Positions 28,027-39,437 are shown, numbered from the stretch's first letter. The stretch: DNA of 64,000 bases from Gordonia sp. ABSL11-1 (GCF_030315685.1 NZ_JASXSI010000001.1:124001-188000); one strand, 5' to 3'. Translations and numbers: made by a program. Notes: generated by a model from the sequence alone, not told the origin.

Positions 28027-29502
28027 ATGAGTGCCTCTGACGTGCGCGTCCGATTCTGCCCGTCGCCGACCGGAACACCCCATGTCGGGCTGGCCCGGAC
28101 CGCGTTGTTCAACTTCGCCCAGGCTCGCCACGACAAGGGCACATTCGTGTTCCGCATCGAGGACACCGACGCCGCCCGCGACAGCGAGGAGTCGTACGCG
28201 GCGATTCTCGACGCCCTCCGCTGGCTTGGACTCGACTGGGACGAGGGGCCCGAGGTCGGCGGACCGTACGGTCCGTATCGGCAGTCGCAGCGGCGCGACA
28301 TCCATCTCGACGTCGTCGCGCGACTGTTGGAGTCGGGCGAGGCGTACGAGGCCTACTCGTCTCCGGAGGAGGTCGAGGCGCGTCACCGTGCTGCCGGGCG
28401 TGACCCGAAACTCGGTTACGACAACTTCGATCGGGACCTCACCGACGAGCAGCGTGCCGCCTTCGCGGACGAGGGACGCAAACCCGTTGTGCGACTGCGG
28501 ATGCCCGACCATGACATCACGTGGAACGATCTCGTGCGCGGCACCACGACGATCAAGGCGGGCACCGTGCCCGATTTCGCACTCACCCGGGCGAGCGGCG
28601 ACCCGCTCTACACGCTCGTCAACCCCGTCGACGACGCGTTGATGAAGATCACCCACGTGCTCCGTGGGGAGGATCTGTTCTCCTCCACCCCTCGCCAGAT
28701 CGCCCTCTACGACGCGCTGATCCGGATCGGTGTTGCCGAGCGGGTTCCGGAGTTCGGGCACCTCCCGTTCGTGATGGGGGAGGGCAACAAGAAACTGTCC
28801 AAACGTGATCCACAGTCGAATCTCTTCCACCATCGCGATCGCGGCTTCATCCCCGAGGGGCTCCTGAACTATCTCGCGCTGCTGGGCTGGGGCTACTCGA
28901 GCGAGACCGACGTGTTCACTCTCGACGAGATGGTCGCGGCATTCGATGTGCGCCAGGTGAACTCCAACCCGGCGCGCTTCGATCAGAAGAAGGCCGACGC
29001 CATCAACGCCGAGCACATCCGCCGGCTCGACGTCGATGATTTCACCGCCCGCCTCCGGGCATACCTCGTCGGCCACGGCAAGCTCGCCGAGCCCATCGAC
29101 GACGCGTCGTTCGCGGTGCTCGCCGAGCTCGTGCAGACCCGCATCCAGGTCCTCGGGGACGCGTGGCCGCTGATGTCGTTCCTGTACGTCTCGGACGCCG
29201 ATTTCACCATCGACGAGAAGTCGGCCGCCAAGAACCTGGGTACCGATGCCGGCGAGGTCCTCGACGCCGCGACCGCTGCGCTCGACGGGGTGACCGAATG
29301 GACCGCCCCCGTGATCGAGGAGGCCCTCAAGTCGGCCCTCGTCGACGGGCTGGGGCTCAAACCCCGTAAGGCCTTCGGTCCGGTCCGGGTTGCGGTGACC
29401 GGCTCGCAGGTGAGTCCGCCGCTGTATGAGTCGATGGAACTGCTGGGCCGGGGCACGAGTCTCGCCCGACTGGCGGCGGCGCGGGACATCGTGCCGACTT
29501 AG
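28027..29502 (+). CDS. gltX: Glutamyl-tRNA synthetase (probably non-discriminating)
   Basis: Charges Glu onto tRNA(Glu), and onto tRNA(Gln) for GatCAB to amidate. 491 aa class I synthetase: HIGH-type motif [35 protein letters not shown] and the KMSKS-type [11 protein letters not shown], with the all-helical anticodon-binding domain after about residue 330. The zinc-binding Cys site of the Escherichia coli enzyme is not evident. Neighbouring tRNA-Gln and tRNA-Glu and the nearby gatB fit the indirect Gln-tRNA pathway. Confidence 0.97.
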   Translation: MSASDVRVRFCPSPTGTPHVGLARTALFNFAQARHDKGTFVFRIEDTDAARDSEESYAAILDALRWLGLDWDEGPEVGGPYGPYRQSQRRDIHLDVVARLLESGEAYEAYSSPEEVEARHRAAGRDPKLGYDNFDRDLTDEQRAAFADEGRKPVVRLRMPDHDITWNDLVRGTTTIKAGTVPDFALTRASGDPLYTLVNPVDDALMKITHVLRGEDLFSSTPRQIALYDALIRIGVAERVPEFGHLPFVMGEGNKKLSKRDPQSNLFHHRDRGFIPEGLLNYLALLGWGYSSETDVFTLDEMVAAFDVRQVNSNPARFDQKKADAINAEHIRRLDVDDFTARLRAYLVGHGKLAEPIDDASFAVLAELVQTRIQVLGDAWPLMSFLYVSDADFTIDEKSAAKNLGTDAGEVLDAATAALDGVTEWTAPVIEEALKSALVDGLGLKPRKAFGPVRVAVTGSQVSPPLYESMELLGRGTSLARLAAARDIVPT

Positions 29503-29556
29503 AGCGCTGACCTGCCGATTTGTGGTTTACCGGTATCCCTTTGGTACTCTTCTCCT

Positions 29557-29573
29557 CGGTCCTTTTCGGACCG
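29557..29573 (+). terminator. Small hairpin after gltX
   Basis: CGGTCC-TTTTC-GGACCG, a 6-bp stem, 55 bp past the gltX stop. Weak; may end gltX transcription or be incidental. Confidence 0.35.
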
Positions 29574-29622
29574 GATGCCAGGAGCGAGAGCCCCCGGCAG
29601 ACGGGTCCGAAGGGTAAACCCT

Positions 29623-29694
29623 TGGGGTATGGTGTAATTGGCAACACAGCGGTTTCTGGTACCGCCATTCTAGGTTCGAGTCCTGGTACCCCAG
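29623..29694 (+). tRNA. tRNA-Gln (anticodon CTG)
   Basis: 72 nt cloverleaf: acceptor TGGGGTA pairs with TACCCCA, discriminator G; anticodon stem GCGGT/ACCGC with loop TTCTGGT (anticodon CTG); T arm AGGTTCGAGTCCT. The unusual first base T is typical of tRNA-Gln. CCA is not encoded. Confidence 0.95.
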
Positions 29695-29762
29695 CGGACT
29701 GCCGGATGAGCACCTCGAGCCGAGGTGACCGCCCGGAGGTTCACAACTGAAGATCGTTCTAG

Positions 29763-29835
29763 GGCCCCGTCGTCTAGCGGCCTAGGACGCCGCCCTCTCA
29801 AGGCGGTAGCGCGGGTTCGAATCCCGTCGGGGCTA
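29763..29835 (+). tRNA. tRNA-Glu (anticodon CTC)
   Basis: 73 nt cloverleaf: acceptor GGCCCCG with CGGGGCT (first pair G-T), anticodon stem CCGCC/GGCGG with loop CTCTCAA (anticodon CTC), T arm CGGGTTCGAATCCCG. Followed closely by a hairpin terminator. Confidence 0.96.
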
Positions 29836-29844
29836 CACATAGAG

Positions 29845-29884
29845 GAACACCCCTTCTCTGCAGTGATGCGGATGAGGGGTGTTC
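29845..29884 (+). terminator. Terminator after tRNA-Glu
   Basis: GAACACCCC and GGGGTGTTC form a 9-bp perfect stem starting 9 bp past the tRNA. Confidence 0.75.
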
Positions 29885-29909
29885 TGCTGTCACAGGCCGT
29901 CGACGCGGA

Positions 29910-30407
29910 TCACGAGGCGGGTGCGGTGCTCCCCGAGACAGGCATCCCGGGGATTCCGAGCTTGCGATGGTCCCAGGAACGGACCCGGTCGGGCACGAGG
30001 CGGACCGCGACCCGCTTGTTCATCATCTGCTCGACGAACGGCTTCGACTCCTCGGTGTAGGGCGCCGTGTAGCGCTCCCAGACGCTGATGCCGACCTTCA
30101 GGCACGAGTCCGGATCGTCGAGGATCTCTGCGGTCCCCTCGAACGAGACGCCGCGGAGGGTGTCGTAGGTGTCGCCGTCCTCGATCAGCACGGTGCACCG
30201 GCTGTTGCGCCGCAGATTGACCGCCTTCTGGGACTTGGCCTTGGTCTCGAACCAGATCTCGCCGTCGACGACCCCATACCACATGGCCACGAGGTGGATG
30301 CTGCCGTCGGGGCCGGTGGTGGCGAGCGTGGCGGTGCGGCTCGAGGCGACGAAGTCGGTGATCTCCGTCTCCGACATGACGATCTGAGTGCGCTGATTGA
30401 CTCCCAT
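29910..30407 (-). CDS. Pyridoxamine 5'-phosphate oxidase-like / F420-dependent flavin-fold protein
   Basis: 165 aa split-barrel protein: FVASSRTATLATTGPDGSIH, VAMWYGVVDGEIWFET, KAKSQKAVNLRRNSRCTVLI, VSFEGTAEILDD. It matches the PPOX-class F420/FMN-binding proteins and Rv2991, which occupies the same place beside gltX. ATG 30407 is the start used; MSETEI (30377) is an alternative. Divergent gene pair arrangement with the tRNA terminator downstream. Confidence 0.85.
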   Translation of the reverse strand: MGVNQRTQIVMSETEITDFVASSRTATLATTGPDGSIHLVAMWYGVVDGEIWFETKAKSQKAVNLRRNSRCTVLIEDGDTYDTLRGVSFEGTAEILDDPDSCLKVGISVWERYTAPYTEESKPFVEQMMNKRVAVRLVPDRVRSWDHRKLGIPGMPVSGSTAPAS

Positions 30408-30482
30408 ATATCGACGCTAGCCGACGGCGCCGGACCCCCTCCCGCCGACCGCCGTGCCGTGCGGGGGGATCGTCGTCCGCGG

Positions 30483-31217
30483 TCAGGCTCGGCTCGGCTG
30501 CAGTCGCTTGTGGATCGCGTCCGCGGCAGCCAGCAGGTCGGCGGCCCATCGGGCGCCGGGTCGTCGGCCCATCCGATCGATCGGCCCGGACACCGAGATC
30601 GCCGCGACGACCTCGCCGGTGCCGTCGCGGACAGGTGCCGACACGCTCGCGACCCCGGCCGCCCGTTCACCGGCGCTCTGGGCCCAGCCGCGCCGACGGA
30701 TCTCGTGCAGCGCGCGTTCACTGAACACGCTGTCGTGCAACAGCGCTCGTTGTGTCGCGGGCTCGGCCCAGGCCAGCAACACCTTGGCGGCCGAGCCGGC
30801 GCTCATCGGAAACCGGGTCCCTACCGGAACGGTGTCCCGCAGTCCGGTAGGGGGTTCCATCGCGGCGATACAGATGCGTTCGGCGCCCTCGCGCCGGTAG
30901 ACCTGAACGGATTCGCCGGTGATCTCGCGCAGCCGGGGTAGGACCATCAAGGCGGACTCACGCACGGGATCATGGGCGGAGGCGGCGAGTTCGCTGAGCG
31001 CCGGTCCCGGATACCAGCGTCCGGCGGCGTTGCGGGCGAGTAGTCGATGGGTCTGAAGGCCGACCGCGAGTCGGTGCGCGGTGGCGCGCGGCAGACCCGT
31101 GCGGTCGCACAACTCGGTCAGATTGCAGGGGGTGTCCGCGATGGCTCGGAGAACGATCACCGATTTGTCGAGGACACCGATTCCACTGCTGGGTGCCGAT
31201 GCGCTATCCTGTCCCAT
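30483..31217 (-). CDS. IclR-family regulator, probable regulator of leuCD (NdgR/LtbR type)
   Basis: 244 aa. N-terminal winged helix (VLDKSVIVLRAIADTPCNLTE, GLPRATAHRLAVGLQTH), C-terminal IclR ligand domain (VPVGTRFPMSAGSAAKVLLAW, ASVSAPVRDGTGEVVAAISVSGP). It is transcribed divergently from leuC, the arrangement seen for LtbR of Corynebacterium and NdgR of Streptomyces, which control leucine genes. The shared 89-bp region contains an inverted repeat at 31226-31243. Confidence 0.88.
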   Translation of the reverse strand: MGQDSASAPSSGIGVLDKSVIVLRAIADTPCNLTELCDRTGLPRATAHRLAVGLQTHRLLARNAAGRWYPGPALSELAASAHDPVRESALMVLPRLREITGESVQVYRREGAERICIAAMEPPTGLRDTVPVGTRFPMSAGSAAKVLLAWAEPATQRALLHDSVFSERALHEIRRRGWAQSAGERAAGVASVSAPVRDGTGEVVAAISVSGPIDRMGRRPGARWAADLLAAADAIHKRLQPSRA

Positions 31218-31225
31218 AGGACGAT

Positions 31226-31243
31226 ACTAGCGTTCCAGATAGT
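31226..31243. promoter_or_regulatory. Candidate IclR-regulator operator between the regulator and leuC
   Basis: ACTA-10nt-TAGT around CGTTCCAG, in the short divergent region. Position fits a site for the adjacent IclR-type regulator; the repeat itself is short, so this is tentative. Confidence 0.35.
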
Positions 31244-31306
31244 GAGATGCACGTGTCGTCGCCCTGCGAGACGTGCCGTGAATCCGAAACAGATGTGAGT
31301 ACAGCC

Positions 31307-32743
31307 ATGAGTTACAGCCCCGACACGCCGCGTACTCTCGCCGACAAGGTGTGGGACGACCATGTCGTCGTCCGCGGCGACACAGATGCTTCCGGGAATC
31401 GCAATCCCGATCTGATCTACATCGATCTGCACCTCGTCCATGAGGTGACCAGCCCCCAGGCGTTCGACGGACTCCGACTCGCCGGTCGCCCGGTCCGTCG
31501 GCCCGATCTGACGATAGCCACCGAGGACCACAACGTCCCCACTGTGGACATCTTCAAGCCGATCGCCGATGAGGTATCGCGCACCCAGGTCGAGACCCTG
31601 CGCCGCAATTGCGAGGAGTTCGGTATCCGGTTGCACCCCATGGGCGATGCCGAACAGGGCATCGTCCACGTCGTCGGCCCGCAGCTCGGTCTGACCCAGC
31701 CTGGGATGACCGTCGTGTGCGGCGACAGCCATACCTCGACGCACGGTGCGTTCGGCTCGATCGCCATGGGCATCGGCACCTCCGAGGTCGAACATGTCCT
31801 CGCCACACAGACTTTGTCGTTGCGTCCCTTCAAGACCATGGCGATCACCGTCGACGGTGAGCTCGCCCCGGGTGTGACGAGCAAGGACCTCATCCTCGCC
31901 GTGATCGCCGAGATCGGCACCGGTGGCGGCCAGGGCTATGTCCTCGAGTACCGCGGGCCGGCGATCGAGAAGATGTCGATGGAAGCCCGAATGACCATCT
32001 GCAACATGTCGATCGAGGCCGGTGCCCGCGCCGGGATGATCGCGCCCGATCAGGTCACCTACGACTTCCTCCGGGGCCGTCCGCACGCGCCCACGGGTGC
32101 CGATTGGGATGCCGCGGTCGAGTATTGGGACAGCCTGCGCACCGACGCCGACGCCGAATTCGACGCCGAGGTGCACATCGACGCGACACAATTGACGCCG
32201 TTCGTGACCTGGGGCACCAACCCCGGGCAGGGCGCTCCGCTCAGTGCCCGCGTCCCCGACCCGGCCGAGATCGCCGACGAGAATGCCGCCAGCGCAGCGA
32301 AACGGGCCCTGGAATACATGAACCTCGCGCCCGGGACGCCACTGCGGGAGGTGAAGGTCGACACGGTGTTCGTCGGTTCGTGCACCAACGGCCGCATCGA
32401 GGATCTGCGCGCGGTCGCCGACATCCTGAAGGGCCGCACGATCGCCGACGGCATGCGGATGCTCGTCGTCCCGGGCTCGATGCGGGTTCGCGCACAGGCC
32501 GACGAGGAGGGTCTCGGTGAGATCTTCACCGCGGCCGGCGCCGAATGGCGGCAGGCCGGTTGCTCGATGTGCCTGGGTATGAACCCCGATCAGCTCGCTC
32601 CCGGCGAACGCTGCGCGTCGACATCGAACCGCAACTTCGAAGGGCGGCAGGGCAAGGGGGGTCGCACCCACCTGGTGTCGCCCACGGTCGCCGCGGCGAC
32701 CGCGGTCCGCGGCACGCTCTCGGCGCCCTCGGACCTGAGTTGA
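31307..32743 (+). CDS. leuC: 3-isopropylmalate dehydratase large subunit
   Basis: Fe-S aconitase-family subunit isomerising 2- to 3-isopropylmalate in leucine synthesis. 478 aa. Cluster ligands: [30 protein letters not shown] and [14 protein letters not shown] region [21 protein letters not shown] 31307 gives [16 protein letters not shown]; the frame is open 20 codons upstream to 31247 without conservation. leuD follows after 39 bp, so both form an operon. Confidence 0.96.
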   Translation: MSYSPDTPRTLADKVWDDHVVVRGDTDASGNRNPDLIYIDLHLVHEVTSPQAFDGLRLAGRPVRRPDLTIATEDHNVPTVDIFKPIADEVSRTQVETLRRNCEEFGIRLHPMGDAEQGIVHVVGPQLGLTQPGMTVVCGDSHTSTHGAFGSIAMGIGTSEVEHVLATQTLSLRPFKTMAITVDGELAPGVTSKDLILAVIAEIGTGGGQGYVLEYRGPAIEKMSMEARMTICNMSIEAGARAGMIAPDQVTYDFLRGRPHAPTGADWDAAVEYWDSLRTDADAEFDAEVHIDATQLTPFVTWGTNPGQGAPLSARVPDPAEIADENAASAAKRALEYMNLAPGTPLREVKVDTVFVGSCTNGRIEDLRAVADILKGRTIADGMRMLVVPGSMRVRAQADEEGLGEIFTAAGAEWRQAGCSMCLGMNPDQLAPGERCASTSNRNFEGRQGKGGRTHLVSPTVAAATAVRGTLSAPSDLS

Positions 32744-32782
32744 ACCCGGCCCCCATACCCAGACACACGATCGGACATCCTC

Positions 32783-33376
32783 ATGGAACCCTTCATCACC
32801 CACACCGGGATCGGTGTGCCGCTGCGTCGCAGCAATGTCGACACCGACCAGATCATCCCGGCCGTCTACCTGAAGCGGGTGACCCGCACCGGCTTTGAGG
32901 ATGGACTCTTCGCCGCGTGGCGCAACGATCCGGACTTCATCCTCAACAACGAGCCGTGGGACCGGGGCTCGGTCCTGGTCGCCGGACCGGACTTCGGCAC
33001 CGGCTCGTCCCGCGAGCACGCCGTGTGGGCTCTGTCGGACTTCGGTTTTCGGGTGGTCATCTCGTCTCGCTTCGCCGACATCTTCCGTGGCAACGCGGGC
33101 AAGGCGGGACTCGTGGCCGCCCAGGTCGAGCAATCCGACGTCGAATTGCTGTGGAAGCGCCTCGAAGAGCAGCCGGGGCTGGAACTCACGGTCAGTCTTG
33201 CCGATCGGACCGTGACCGCGGCAGACCTCGTGGTGCCGTTGGCAATTGATGACTACACGCGGTGGCGTCTGATGGAGGGTCTGGACGACATCGGGCTGAC
33301 GTTACGCCAGGTAGAAGCCATTTCCGAGTTCGAGAAGTCGCGCCCCTCGTTCACCCCGGTGACTCTCGGCAAGTGA
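32783..33376 (+). CDS. leuD: 3-isopropylmalate dehydratase small subunit
   Basis: Swivel-domain partner of LeuC, 197 aa. Motifs: [37 protein letters not shown] (substrate loop), [17 protein letters not shown]. The start is ATG 32783. Next gene hupB has its own 5' region of 178 bp. Confidence 0.96.
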   Translation: MEPFITHTGIGVPLRRSNVDTDQIIPAVYLKRVTRTGFEDGLFAAWRNDPDFILNNEPWDRGSVLVAGPDFGTGSSREHAVWALSDFGFRVVISSRFADIFRGNAGKAGLVAAQVEQSDVELLWKRLEEQPGLELTVSLADRTVTAADLVVPLAIDDYTRWRLMEGLDDIGLTLRQVEAISEFEKSRPSFTPVTLGK

Positions 33377-33554
33377 TCTGACGCGACCGCGCGAGCTGAT
33401 CTGACCCACTCTCCCCGAACACGGTTCCTGCTTTCGATTTCGCGACATGCCTGGTTAATTGGCGTGGAAGATGGACGTTTTCGAATTCGGCGTTTACCGT
33501 GTGGAGATAGCTGACCATAGAGAAGGGGTCAGATTCAGCTTGCGGAGGTAATCA

Positions 33555-34175
33555 ATGAACAAGGCAGAGCTCATCGATGAGCTGACCAAGAAGCTCGACG
33601 CGGATCGCAAAACTGCGACTGCCGCAGTCGAGCTCGTCGTCGACACGATCGTTCGCGCGGTCAACAAGGGTGAGAGCGTCACCATCACCGGCTTCGGCGT
33701 CTTCGAGAAGCGCAAGCGGGCACCGCGCGTCGCCCGCAACCCGCGGACCGGCGAGACCGTGAAGGTGCGCGCCACTTCGGTTCCGGCGTTCCGTCCCGGC
33801 GCTCAGTTCAAGGCCGTCGTCGCCGGTAAGCAGAAGCTCGCATCCTCGGGTCCCGCTGTGAAGCGCGGCAGCGGTGCGACGACCACGACCGCAGCGAAGA
33901 AGACCGCGGCCAAGAAGGCTCCGGCGAAGAAGACCGCAGCCAAGAAGGCTCCGGCCAAGAAGGTCACGACCGCGGCCAAGAAGGCTCCGGCCAAGAAGGC
34001 CACGACCGCGGCCAAGAAGGCTCCGGCGAAGAAGACCACCACGGCGGCGAAGAAGGCTCCGGCCAAGAAGACCGCAGCCAAGAAGACCGCAGCCAAGAAT
34101 GCTCCGGCCAAGAAGGCTCCGGCCAAGAAGACCGCAGCCAAGAAGGCACCGGCCAAGAAGGCAACTCGACGCTGA
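33555..34175 (+). CDS. hupB: HU-family DNA-binding protein with histone H1-like tail
   Basis: 206 aa nucleoid protein. Residues 1-90 are a standard HU fold ([49 protein letters not shown]). The rest is a Lys/Ala/Pro tail of KKAPAKK and KKTAAKK units, as in mycobacterial HupB. It binds DNA non-specifically and helps compact it. The ribosome binding site GGAGG lies 8 bp before ATG 33555. Same position as Rv2986c, between leuD and mutT1. Confidence 0.97.
   Translation: MNKAELIDELTKKLDADRKTATAAVELVVDTIVRAVNKGESVTITGFGVFEKRKRAPRVARNPRTGETVKVRATSVPAFRPGAQFKAVVAGKQKLASSGPAVKRGSGATTTTAAKKTAAKKAPAKKTAAKKAPAKKVTTAAKKAPAKKATTAAKKAPAKKTTTAAKKAPAKKTAAKKTAAKNAPAKKAPAKKTAAKKAPAKKATRR
33886..34170 (+). repeat. 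Lys-Ala-Pro repeat tail of hupB
   Basis: DNA repeats of the form AAGAAGGCTCCGGCCAAGAAG encode about fifteen KKxxxKK units. Such tracts are prone to copy-number change between strains; the reading frame is kept because units are multiples of three. Confidence 0.85.
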
Positions 34176-34283
34176 GTCGTCCGACGCCACGCATCGGCCC
34201 CGACGTACTTCCCCCGTCGGGGCTGACGTGTGTTCGGAGCCGGTCGTGCTCTACCTGCGAGCTCGTTGCCCGGCGATTCGGGC

Positions 34284-35204
34284 TCAGGACTCGGGATGAT
34301 CGGTGTCGGGCAATGCGCTGTCGATGTGATCCGCGGCGACGAGTCGCCCGTCGACGGTGGACAGCACCCAGACGCTGCCCTTGCGATTGCGCTTGGCCGG
34401 CAAGATGACCTCGTCCCGCTCCGACCACCAGTCCATCATCGGCGGGATGACCTTGCCCTGGCTGCACACCGCGTGGATGGCGGAGGTGTCCTCGGCGATC
34501 TCACGGATGCGTCGGTGGGCCACCGCAGGGGCCGAACGGTAGGCCTCCTCGGCGAGTGACGGTTCGGCGATGACGCCGACTCCGAGGTCCTCGGCCAGGG
34601 GTGCGAGAGTCTGTTCGCACCGGACGCGGTCGGCCGAATGCAGTCGCTCGGCGCCGAATACCGGCAACAGATCGGCGAGCGCCCGGGCCTGGCTGCGGCC
34701 GAGCCGATCCAGGGGCCGCAGCCGATCGTCCCCTGTGTACTTCGATCGCTGCCCGGCGTGGGCGTGGCGTACGAGCAGCAGGATGTGCACGTCCGCGGGT
34801 AGGCGGCGGAACTCGGCGAGAACCGACCGGTCAAGGCGATGCGTCAGAAGTGCGGGCGCGGCATCGATCTCGACCCACCGGAGTTCGTCGACCTCGTGAT
34901 CGGGTTCGAAGTCACCCCCGAGCGCGCGCGCCGACCAGTAGCGGACGCGCTTCTGGTTGCCGTTGGGCAACCGATAACGGACGTCGCGGAGGTGGCGACC
35001 CAATCGCGCCAGTTGCCCGGTCTCTTCACGGATCTCGCGGGCGGCGGTCGCGACCAACGTCTCGTCCGGGTCGATCTTGCCCTTGGGCAGCGTCCAGTCG
35101 TCGTAGTCGGGACGGTGCACCACACCGATCTCGACACTGCCGTCGCGGGTGGGACGCCACAGGACACCGCCCGCAGCCCACACCGTCTTCGTCGTCTTCG
35201 ACAT
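34284..35204 (-). CDS. mutT1: MutT1-like Nudix hydrolase with histidine phosphatase domain
   Basis: 306 aa two-domain protein. N-terminal Nudix box [22 protein letters not shown] (read as the GX5EX7REUXEEXGU pattern). C-terminal histidine-phosphatase domain with [10 protein letters not shown] and later acidic/His elements. In mycobacteria MutT1 removes 8-oxo-GTP/dGTP and diadenosine polyphosphates. It is convergent with hupB and directly precedes ppk as in M. tuberculosis. Confidence 0.92.
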   Translation of the reverse strand: MSKTTKTVWAAGGVLWRPTRDGSVEIGVVHRPDYDDWTLPKGKIDPDETLVATAAREIREETGQLARLGRHLRDVRYRLPNGNQKRVRYWSARALGGDFEPDHEVDELRWVEIDAAPALLTHRLDRSVLAEFRRLPADVHILLLVRHAHAGQRSKYTGDDRLRPLDRLGRSQARALADLLPVFGAERLHSADRVRCEQTLAPLAEDLGVGVIAEPSLAEEAYRSAPAVAHRRIREIAEDTSAIHAVCSQGKVIPPMMDWWSERDEVILPAKRNRKGSVWVLSTVDGRLVAADHIDSALPDTDHPES

Positions 35205-35241
35205 CGAAGCGAATCCTAGAGCGTCCGGGTTACGAGAACGG

Positions 35242-37428
35242 TTACTGGCTCGGGTCCGGGCGACGACGATTGCGGCGGATCATCTGGCGCTGATGATCCC
35301 GGACCTCCTCGCCGGCGGCCGGGGAGGCCACCCAACTCCCGTCCGACTGCAGCACCCAGCACCGCGTCCGCGAATCCAGGGCGGAGGCGAACATGTCGGC
35401 CAGTTCGGTGGTCAGACGGTCATCCCGCACCTGGGCCATGACCTCCACGCGGCGGTCGAGGTTGCGGTGCATCATGTCGGCGCTGCCGATCCAGTATTCG
35501 TTCTGCGCGCCGAAATACAGGATCCGCGAGTGTTCGAGGAACTGGCCGAGAATCGATCGGACCACGATGTTCTCGCTGATCCCCGGCATCCCGGGGCGCA
35601 GCGCGCAGATGCCGCGGACGACGATCTCGACCGGCACACCGCTCTGTGACGCACGATAGAGGGCGTCGATCACCTGCTCGTCGACGAGCGCGTTCGCCTT
35701 CAACTGGATGCGGGCGCCGCTGTCGCCCTGACGGAATCGCTCGATCTCCTCATGGATACGGGCGATGATGCCCGACCGAATCCCGTGTGGCGCCACCAGG
35801 ATGTTGCGGTACTCCTTCTTTCGGGAGTACCCGGTCAGGGTGTTGAACAGGTCGGTCAGATCGGCGCCGATGTCGGGTGCTGCGGTGAACAGGCCCACGT
35901 CCTCGTAGAGCCGCGCGGTCTTCGGGTTGTAGTTGCCGGTACCGATGTGGCAGTACCGCCGGATCGACGAACCCTCGCGCCGGACGACCAGACAGGTCTT
36001 GCAATGGGTCTTGAGCCCGACGAGTCCGTAGACGACATGGACGCCGGCCTGCTCGAGTTGTCTGGCCCACTTGATGTTCGCCTGCTCGTCGAAGCGGGCC
36101 TTGATCTCCACCAGGGCGACAACCTGCTTGCCAGCCTCGGCGGCGTCGATGAGCGCGTTGACGATCGGCGAATCACCCGAGGTCCGGTACAGCGTCTGCT
36201 TGATGGCCAGCACCTGCGGATCCGCCGCGGCCTGCTCGATGAATCGCTGCACGCTCGTCGAGAACGAGTCATAGGGGTGGTGGACGAGGACATCGCCCTC
36301 GCGCAGCGTCGAGAACACGCTCTTCGGTGTCTCGCGCTCGCCGAACGCCGGGTGGGTCGCCGGGACGAAGGGACGGTCCTTGAGCTGTGGGCGGTCGAGA
36401 CCGTAGATCTCGAAAAGGCAGGACAGATCCAGCAGTCCGGGTACCTGGATGACGTCGGCGGGATTCACGTCGAGTTCGCGGAGTAAGAGTTCGAGCATGT
36501 GCTCACTCATGTCGTCGGCGACCTCGAGCCGGACCGGCGACCCGAAGCGACGGCGCGCGAGTTCGCGTTCGAGAGCCTGCAGCAGGTCCTCGTCACGATC
36601 CTCCTCGACCTCGAAATCTGCGTTCCGGGTGATTCGGAAGACATGGTGCTCAACGATTTCCATGCCCGGGAACAGGTGCTCGAGATTCGCCGCGATCAGC
36701 GTCTCCAGGGGCATCAGGACCACTTTGTTGTCGGTGAGCTTCGACTTGTCCCCGCTGGTGCGCATCAGCCGGTCGACGCGCACGAAGCGGTTGACATTGT
36801 CGGGCACCTTGACACGGGCGAAGTGTTCGCCGCCCTCGTTCGCGTCCTTCACGGTGACGGCGAGATTCAAGGAGAGACCGCTGATGTAGGGGAAGGGGTG
36901 CGCGGGGTCGACCGCCAGCGGGGTCAGGACGGGGAACACGTCCTCGTGGAAGTACTCGACCAGGCGGCCCTTCTGCTCCTCGGTCATCTCGGCCCAGGTG
37001 ACGACGTGGATGTCGTTGTCCGCCAACGCAGGACGCACGGAGTCGAGAAAGACGCGAGCGTGTCGGTCGGCGATGGTCTGGGTGCGACCGGCGATCCGGA
37101 GGAGCTGTTCGCGCGGCGAAAGTCCGTCGGCGGAACGCACCGACAGGCCGGTCTCGTCACGACGCTTCAGCCCGGCGACCCGAACCATGAAGAACTCGTC
37201 GAGATTCGAGGAGAAGATCGCGAGGAATTTCGCTCGCTCCAGCAACGGCATCGAGGTGTCCTCGGCCAGGGCGAGTACACGAGAGTTGAAGTCGAGCCAA
37301 CTCAGCTCACGGTTGAGGTAGCGGTCCTCGGGCAGGTCGGCGGACTCATCGGGGACCAACGTCGCCGCGGGAGGCGCTCCGGGAATGGACGTGATCGGCT
37401 GCGTGGCGATGTCGTCGGCTGGGCTCAC
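35242..37428 (-). CDS. ppk: Polyphosphate kinase 1
   Basis: 728 aa. Makes inorganic polyphosphate reversibly from ATP. Four-domain PPK1: N-terminal [33 protein letters not shown]; head domain; C1/C2 catalytic domains with [20 protein letters not shown] (catalytic His region) and [19 protein letters not shown], and [13 protein letters not shown]. The start is ATG 37428; stop 7 bp after the fbiD gene on the same strand, so they may be co-transcribed. Confidence 0.97.
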   Translation of the reverse strand: MSPADDIATQPITSIPGAPPAATLVPDESADLPEDRYLNRELSWLDFNSRVLALAEDTSMPLLERAKFLAIFSSNLDEFFMVRVAGLKRRDETGLSVRSADGLSPREQLLRIAGRTQTIADRHARVFLDSVRPALADNDIHVVTWAEMTEEQKGRLVEYFHEDVFPVLTPLAVDPAHPFPYISGLSLNLAVTVKDANEGGEHFARVKVPDNVNRFVRVDRLMRTSGDKSKLTDNKVVLMPLETLIAANLEHLFPGMEIVEHHVFRITRNADFEVEEDRDEDLLQALERELARRRFGSPVRLEVADDMSEHMLELLLRELDVNPADVIQVPGLLDLSCLFEIYGLDRPQLKDRPFVPATHPAFGERETPKSVFSTLREGDVLVHHPYDSFSTSVQRFIEQAAADPQVLAIKQTLYRTSGDSPIVNALIDAAEAGKQVVALVEIKARFDEQANIKWARQLEQAGVHVVYGLVGLKTHCKTCLVVRREGSSIRRYCHIGTGNYNPKTARLYEDVGLFTAAPDIGADLTDLFNTLTGYSRKKEYRNILVAPHGIRSGIIARIHEEIERFRQGDSGARIQLKANALVDEQVIDALYRASQSGVPVEIVVRGICALRPGMPGISENIVVRSILGQFLEHSRILYFGAQNEYWIGSADMMHRNLDRRVEVMAQVRDDRLTTELADMFASALDSRTRCWVLQSDGSWVASPAAGEEVRDHQRQMIRRNRRRPDPSQ

Positions 37429-37435
37429 CGTTCAA

Positions 37436-38257
37436 TCATGACGCATCCTTGGTCGCCGGGGCATGCCTGTCCGACGTCCGGGCTCGCTCGGGTCGCCGAC
37501 GAGGCCGGCCGATCGGCGGACCGTCGGTGTCCGGTGAGCGCCTCGTCATCGTGGCCGAGGTGTGTCGACCCAGTCCGAGAGCGTCGGCTGCCGCGAGGTC
37601 GGTGTCGGTGTCGACATCGGTGCGCAGGTCCGGCCACTGCAGGTGATCGGGATCGATCTCGACGGCACCGGCGAGTCGATGCGCGTCGGCCGACGCCGGC
37701 CCGAATCGGGGCGGTTCGTCGATGTGGACGGCGCGGATCAGCATGGTGGTCCCGGTGCCGGCGCGATCGGTCAGCACCGACTGGGCGTGGCCGGCGGCAG
37801 CTGCGAGGACACCTCGGATGCTCTCGGCGCGAGCGGCGGGCAGGTCCGCCTGTACACAGATGATCCGGGCGATGGCCGGCCATCGGTCGCGCGCAGTGGC
37901 TGCGCCGTGGGAGAACGCGAGATTCAGGCTGTCGACACCGGCAGGCGATGTAGACGTCTCGGGTACGCCGATAGCCCCCACCGACCGTGCCGCGGCGAGG
38001 ACGAGATCGTCCGGACTGACGACCACGATCCGGTCGATCCCCGCGCTCGCGATCGCGTCGAGGGTGTCGAGCAACATCGCGAGGACCAGGGCGCGGTGCG
38101 GCGGTCCGGCGACGGCGCGACTGCGACTCGCGGCGAGCCGTGACTTCGCCTCGGTGAGGTGTTTCACCGCGAGAACTGCGACGACGTCGCCGGAGGCGCC
38201 CTCCTCGGCGCGATCACCGTCCCGGCGCTCGGCTGACGTCGAATCCATGGGGACCAT
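37436..38257 (-). CDS. fbiD: 2-phospholactate/phosphoenolpyruvate guanylyltransferase (F420 synthesis)
   Basis: 273 aa CofC-family nucleotidyltransferase transferring GMP to a phosphoenolpyruvate or 2-phospholactate substrate for coenzyme F420. Conserved parts: [16 protein letters not shown] (nucleotide site), [28 protein letters not shown] and [10 protein letters not shown]. Homologue of Rv2983 in the same position. ATG 38257 (MVPMDST) or ATG 38248 starts it; the C-terminal 40 residues after about 230 are basic and variable. Divergent from gpsA. Confidence 0.88.
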   Translation of the reverse strand: MVPMDSTSAERRDGDRAEEGASGDVVAVLAVKHLTEAKSRLAASRSRAVAGPPHRALVLAMLLDTLDAIASAGIDRIVVVSPDDLVLAAARSVGAIGVPETSTSPAGVDSLNLAFSHGAATARDRWPAIARIICVQADLPAARAESIRGVLAAAAGHAQSVLTDRAGTGTTMLIRAVHIDEPPRFGPASADAHRLAGAVEIDPDHLQWPDLRTDVDTDTDLAAADALGLGRHTSATMTRRSPDTDGPPIGRPRRRPERARTSDRHAPATKDAS

Positions 38258-38368
38258 GATGCCGATCGACCCGAGGCGCCCGCCAGCGAGGGACCCTGTC
38301 GCGGCAGCCGACGCCGAGCCGGAGGAGCCGACGAGGATCCGCATCGGCGCCGGGCGGGACGCACTACT

Positions 38369-39409
38369 GTGAGTGACGACGAGGTGGTCGGCGAAGGAGT
38401 GGTCGTGCGTGCGGTGGTGATGGGTGCCGGTTCCTGGGGGACGGCGATCGCGAAAGTCCTGGTCGATGCGGGAACCGAGACGACGTTGTGGGCTCGGCGG
38501 CCCGACCTCGCCGAGCGGATCAATGTCGACCACACCAACGGCGACTACCTGGCCGGGATCACGCTCCCGGACGCGCTCCGTGCCACGAGTTCGGTCGAGG
38601 CAGCGCTGTCCGGCGCCGACGTCGTGGTGTGTGCGGTGCCGTCGCAGTCGTTGCGCGACAACCTCACCGACTGGCTGCCGCACACCGGCGACGACACCAC
38701 GTATGTCTCCCTGGCCAAGGGCGTCGAGACGAGTTCGCTGCTCCGCATGACGGAGGTCATCGGCGAGGTCTCGGGCGTCCCGGCCGGTCAGATCGCCGCG
38801 TTGTCGGGGCCCAATCTCGCCCGGGAGATCGCCGAGGGACAGCCCGCCGCCACGGTGATCGCCTGTGCGGACGAGCACCGTGCCCGTGATCTGCAGCAGG
38901 CCTTCAACACCGGCTATTTCCGGCCGTACACGAACACCGACGTGATCGGCTGCGAGATCGGCGGTGCGGTGAAGAACGTCATCGCCCTCGCCTGCGGGAT
39001 GGCCAGCGGGGTCGGCTTCGGCCAGAACACGCTGGCGACCATCATCACCCGAGGGCTGGCCGAGACCATCAGACTCGGCGTCGCGGTCGGTGCCCAGATC
39101 GAGACGCTCGCCGGGCTCGCCGGGATCGGTGATCTCGTGGCCACCTGTTCATCGCCGCTGTCGAGGAACCGGACGTTCGGCGCCCGGCTCGGAGAAGGCG
39201 CGACGATGGAGGAGGCGCAGGAGGCGACGAACGGCCAGGTGGCCGAGGGAGTGAAGTCCTGCACCTCGGTTCGTGCGCTGGCGGAAAAGTTCGACGTGGA
39301 GATGCCGCTGACCGGCGCGGTCCATCAGGTCTGCCACGGTGGGCTGTCGGTCGGCGACGCGGTGAGCTCACTCCTCGGTCGCAGCACGAAACCCGAGATC
39401 TACGACTGA
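38369..39409 (+). CDS. gpsA: Glycerol-3-phosphate dehydrogenase (NAD(P)+)
   Basis: 346 aa. Makes sn-glycerol 3-phosphate for phospholipid synthesis from dihydroxyacetone phosphate. Rossmann motif [38 protein letters not shown], catalytic Lys in [32 protein letters not shown] 38369 is the start used; GTGs at 38402/38405 are nearer the conserved region. In M. tuberculosis ddlA follows; here it does not. Confidence 0.95.
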   Translation: MSDDEVVGEGVVVRAVVMGAGSWGTAIAKVLVDAGTETTLWARRPDLAERINVDHTNGDYLAGITLPDALRATSSVEAALSGADVVVCAVPSQSLRDNLTDWLPHTGDDTTYVSLAKGVETSSLLRMTEVIGEVSGVPAGQIAALSGPNLAREIAEGQPAATVIACADEHRARDLQQAFNTGYFRPYTNTDVIGCEIGGAVKNVIALACGMASGVGFGQNTLATIITRGLAETIRLGVAVGAQIETLAGLAGIGDLVATCSSPLSRNRTFGARLGEGATMEEAQEATNGQVAEGVKSCTSVRALAEKFDVEMPLTGAVHQVCHGGLSVGDAVSSLLGRSTKPEIYD

Positions 39410-39437
39410 GTCCGAGATCCGCGACCGACGTTCCGGG

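Noticed and set aside
33886..34170. KKAP DNA repeats as a CRISPR-like array
   Set aside because: The repeats are in-frame codons of the HupB tail without spacers of constant length.
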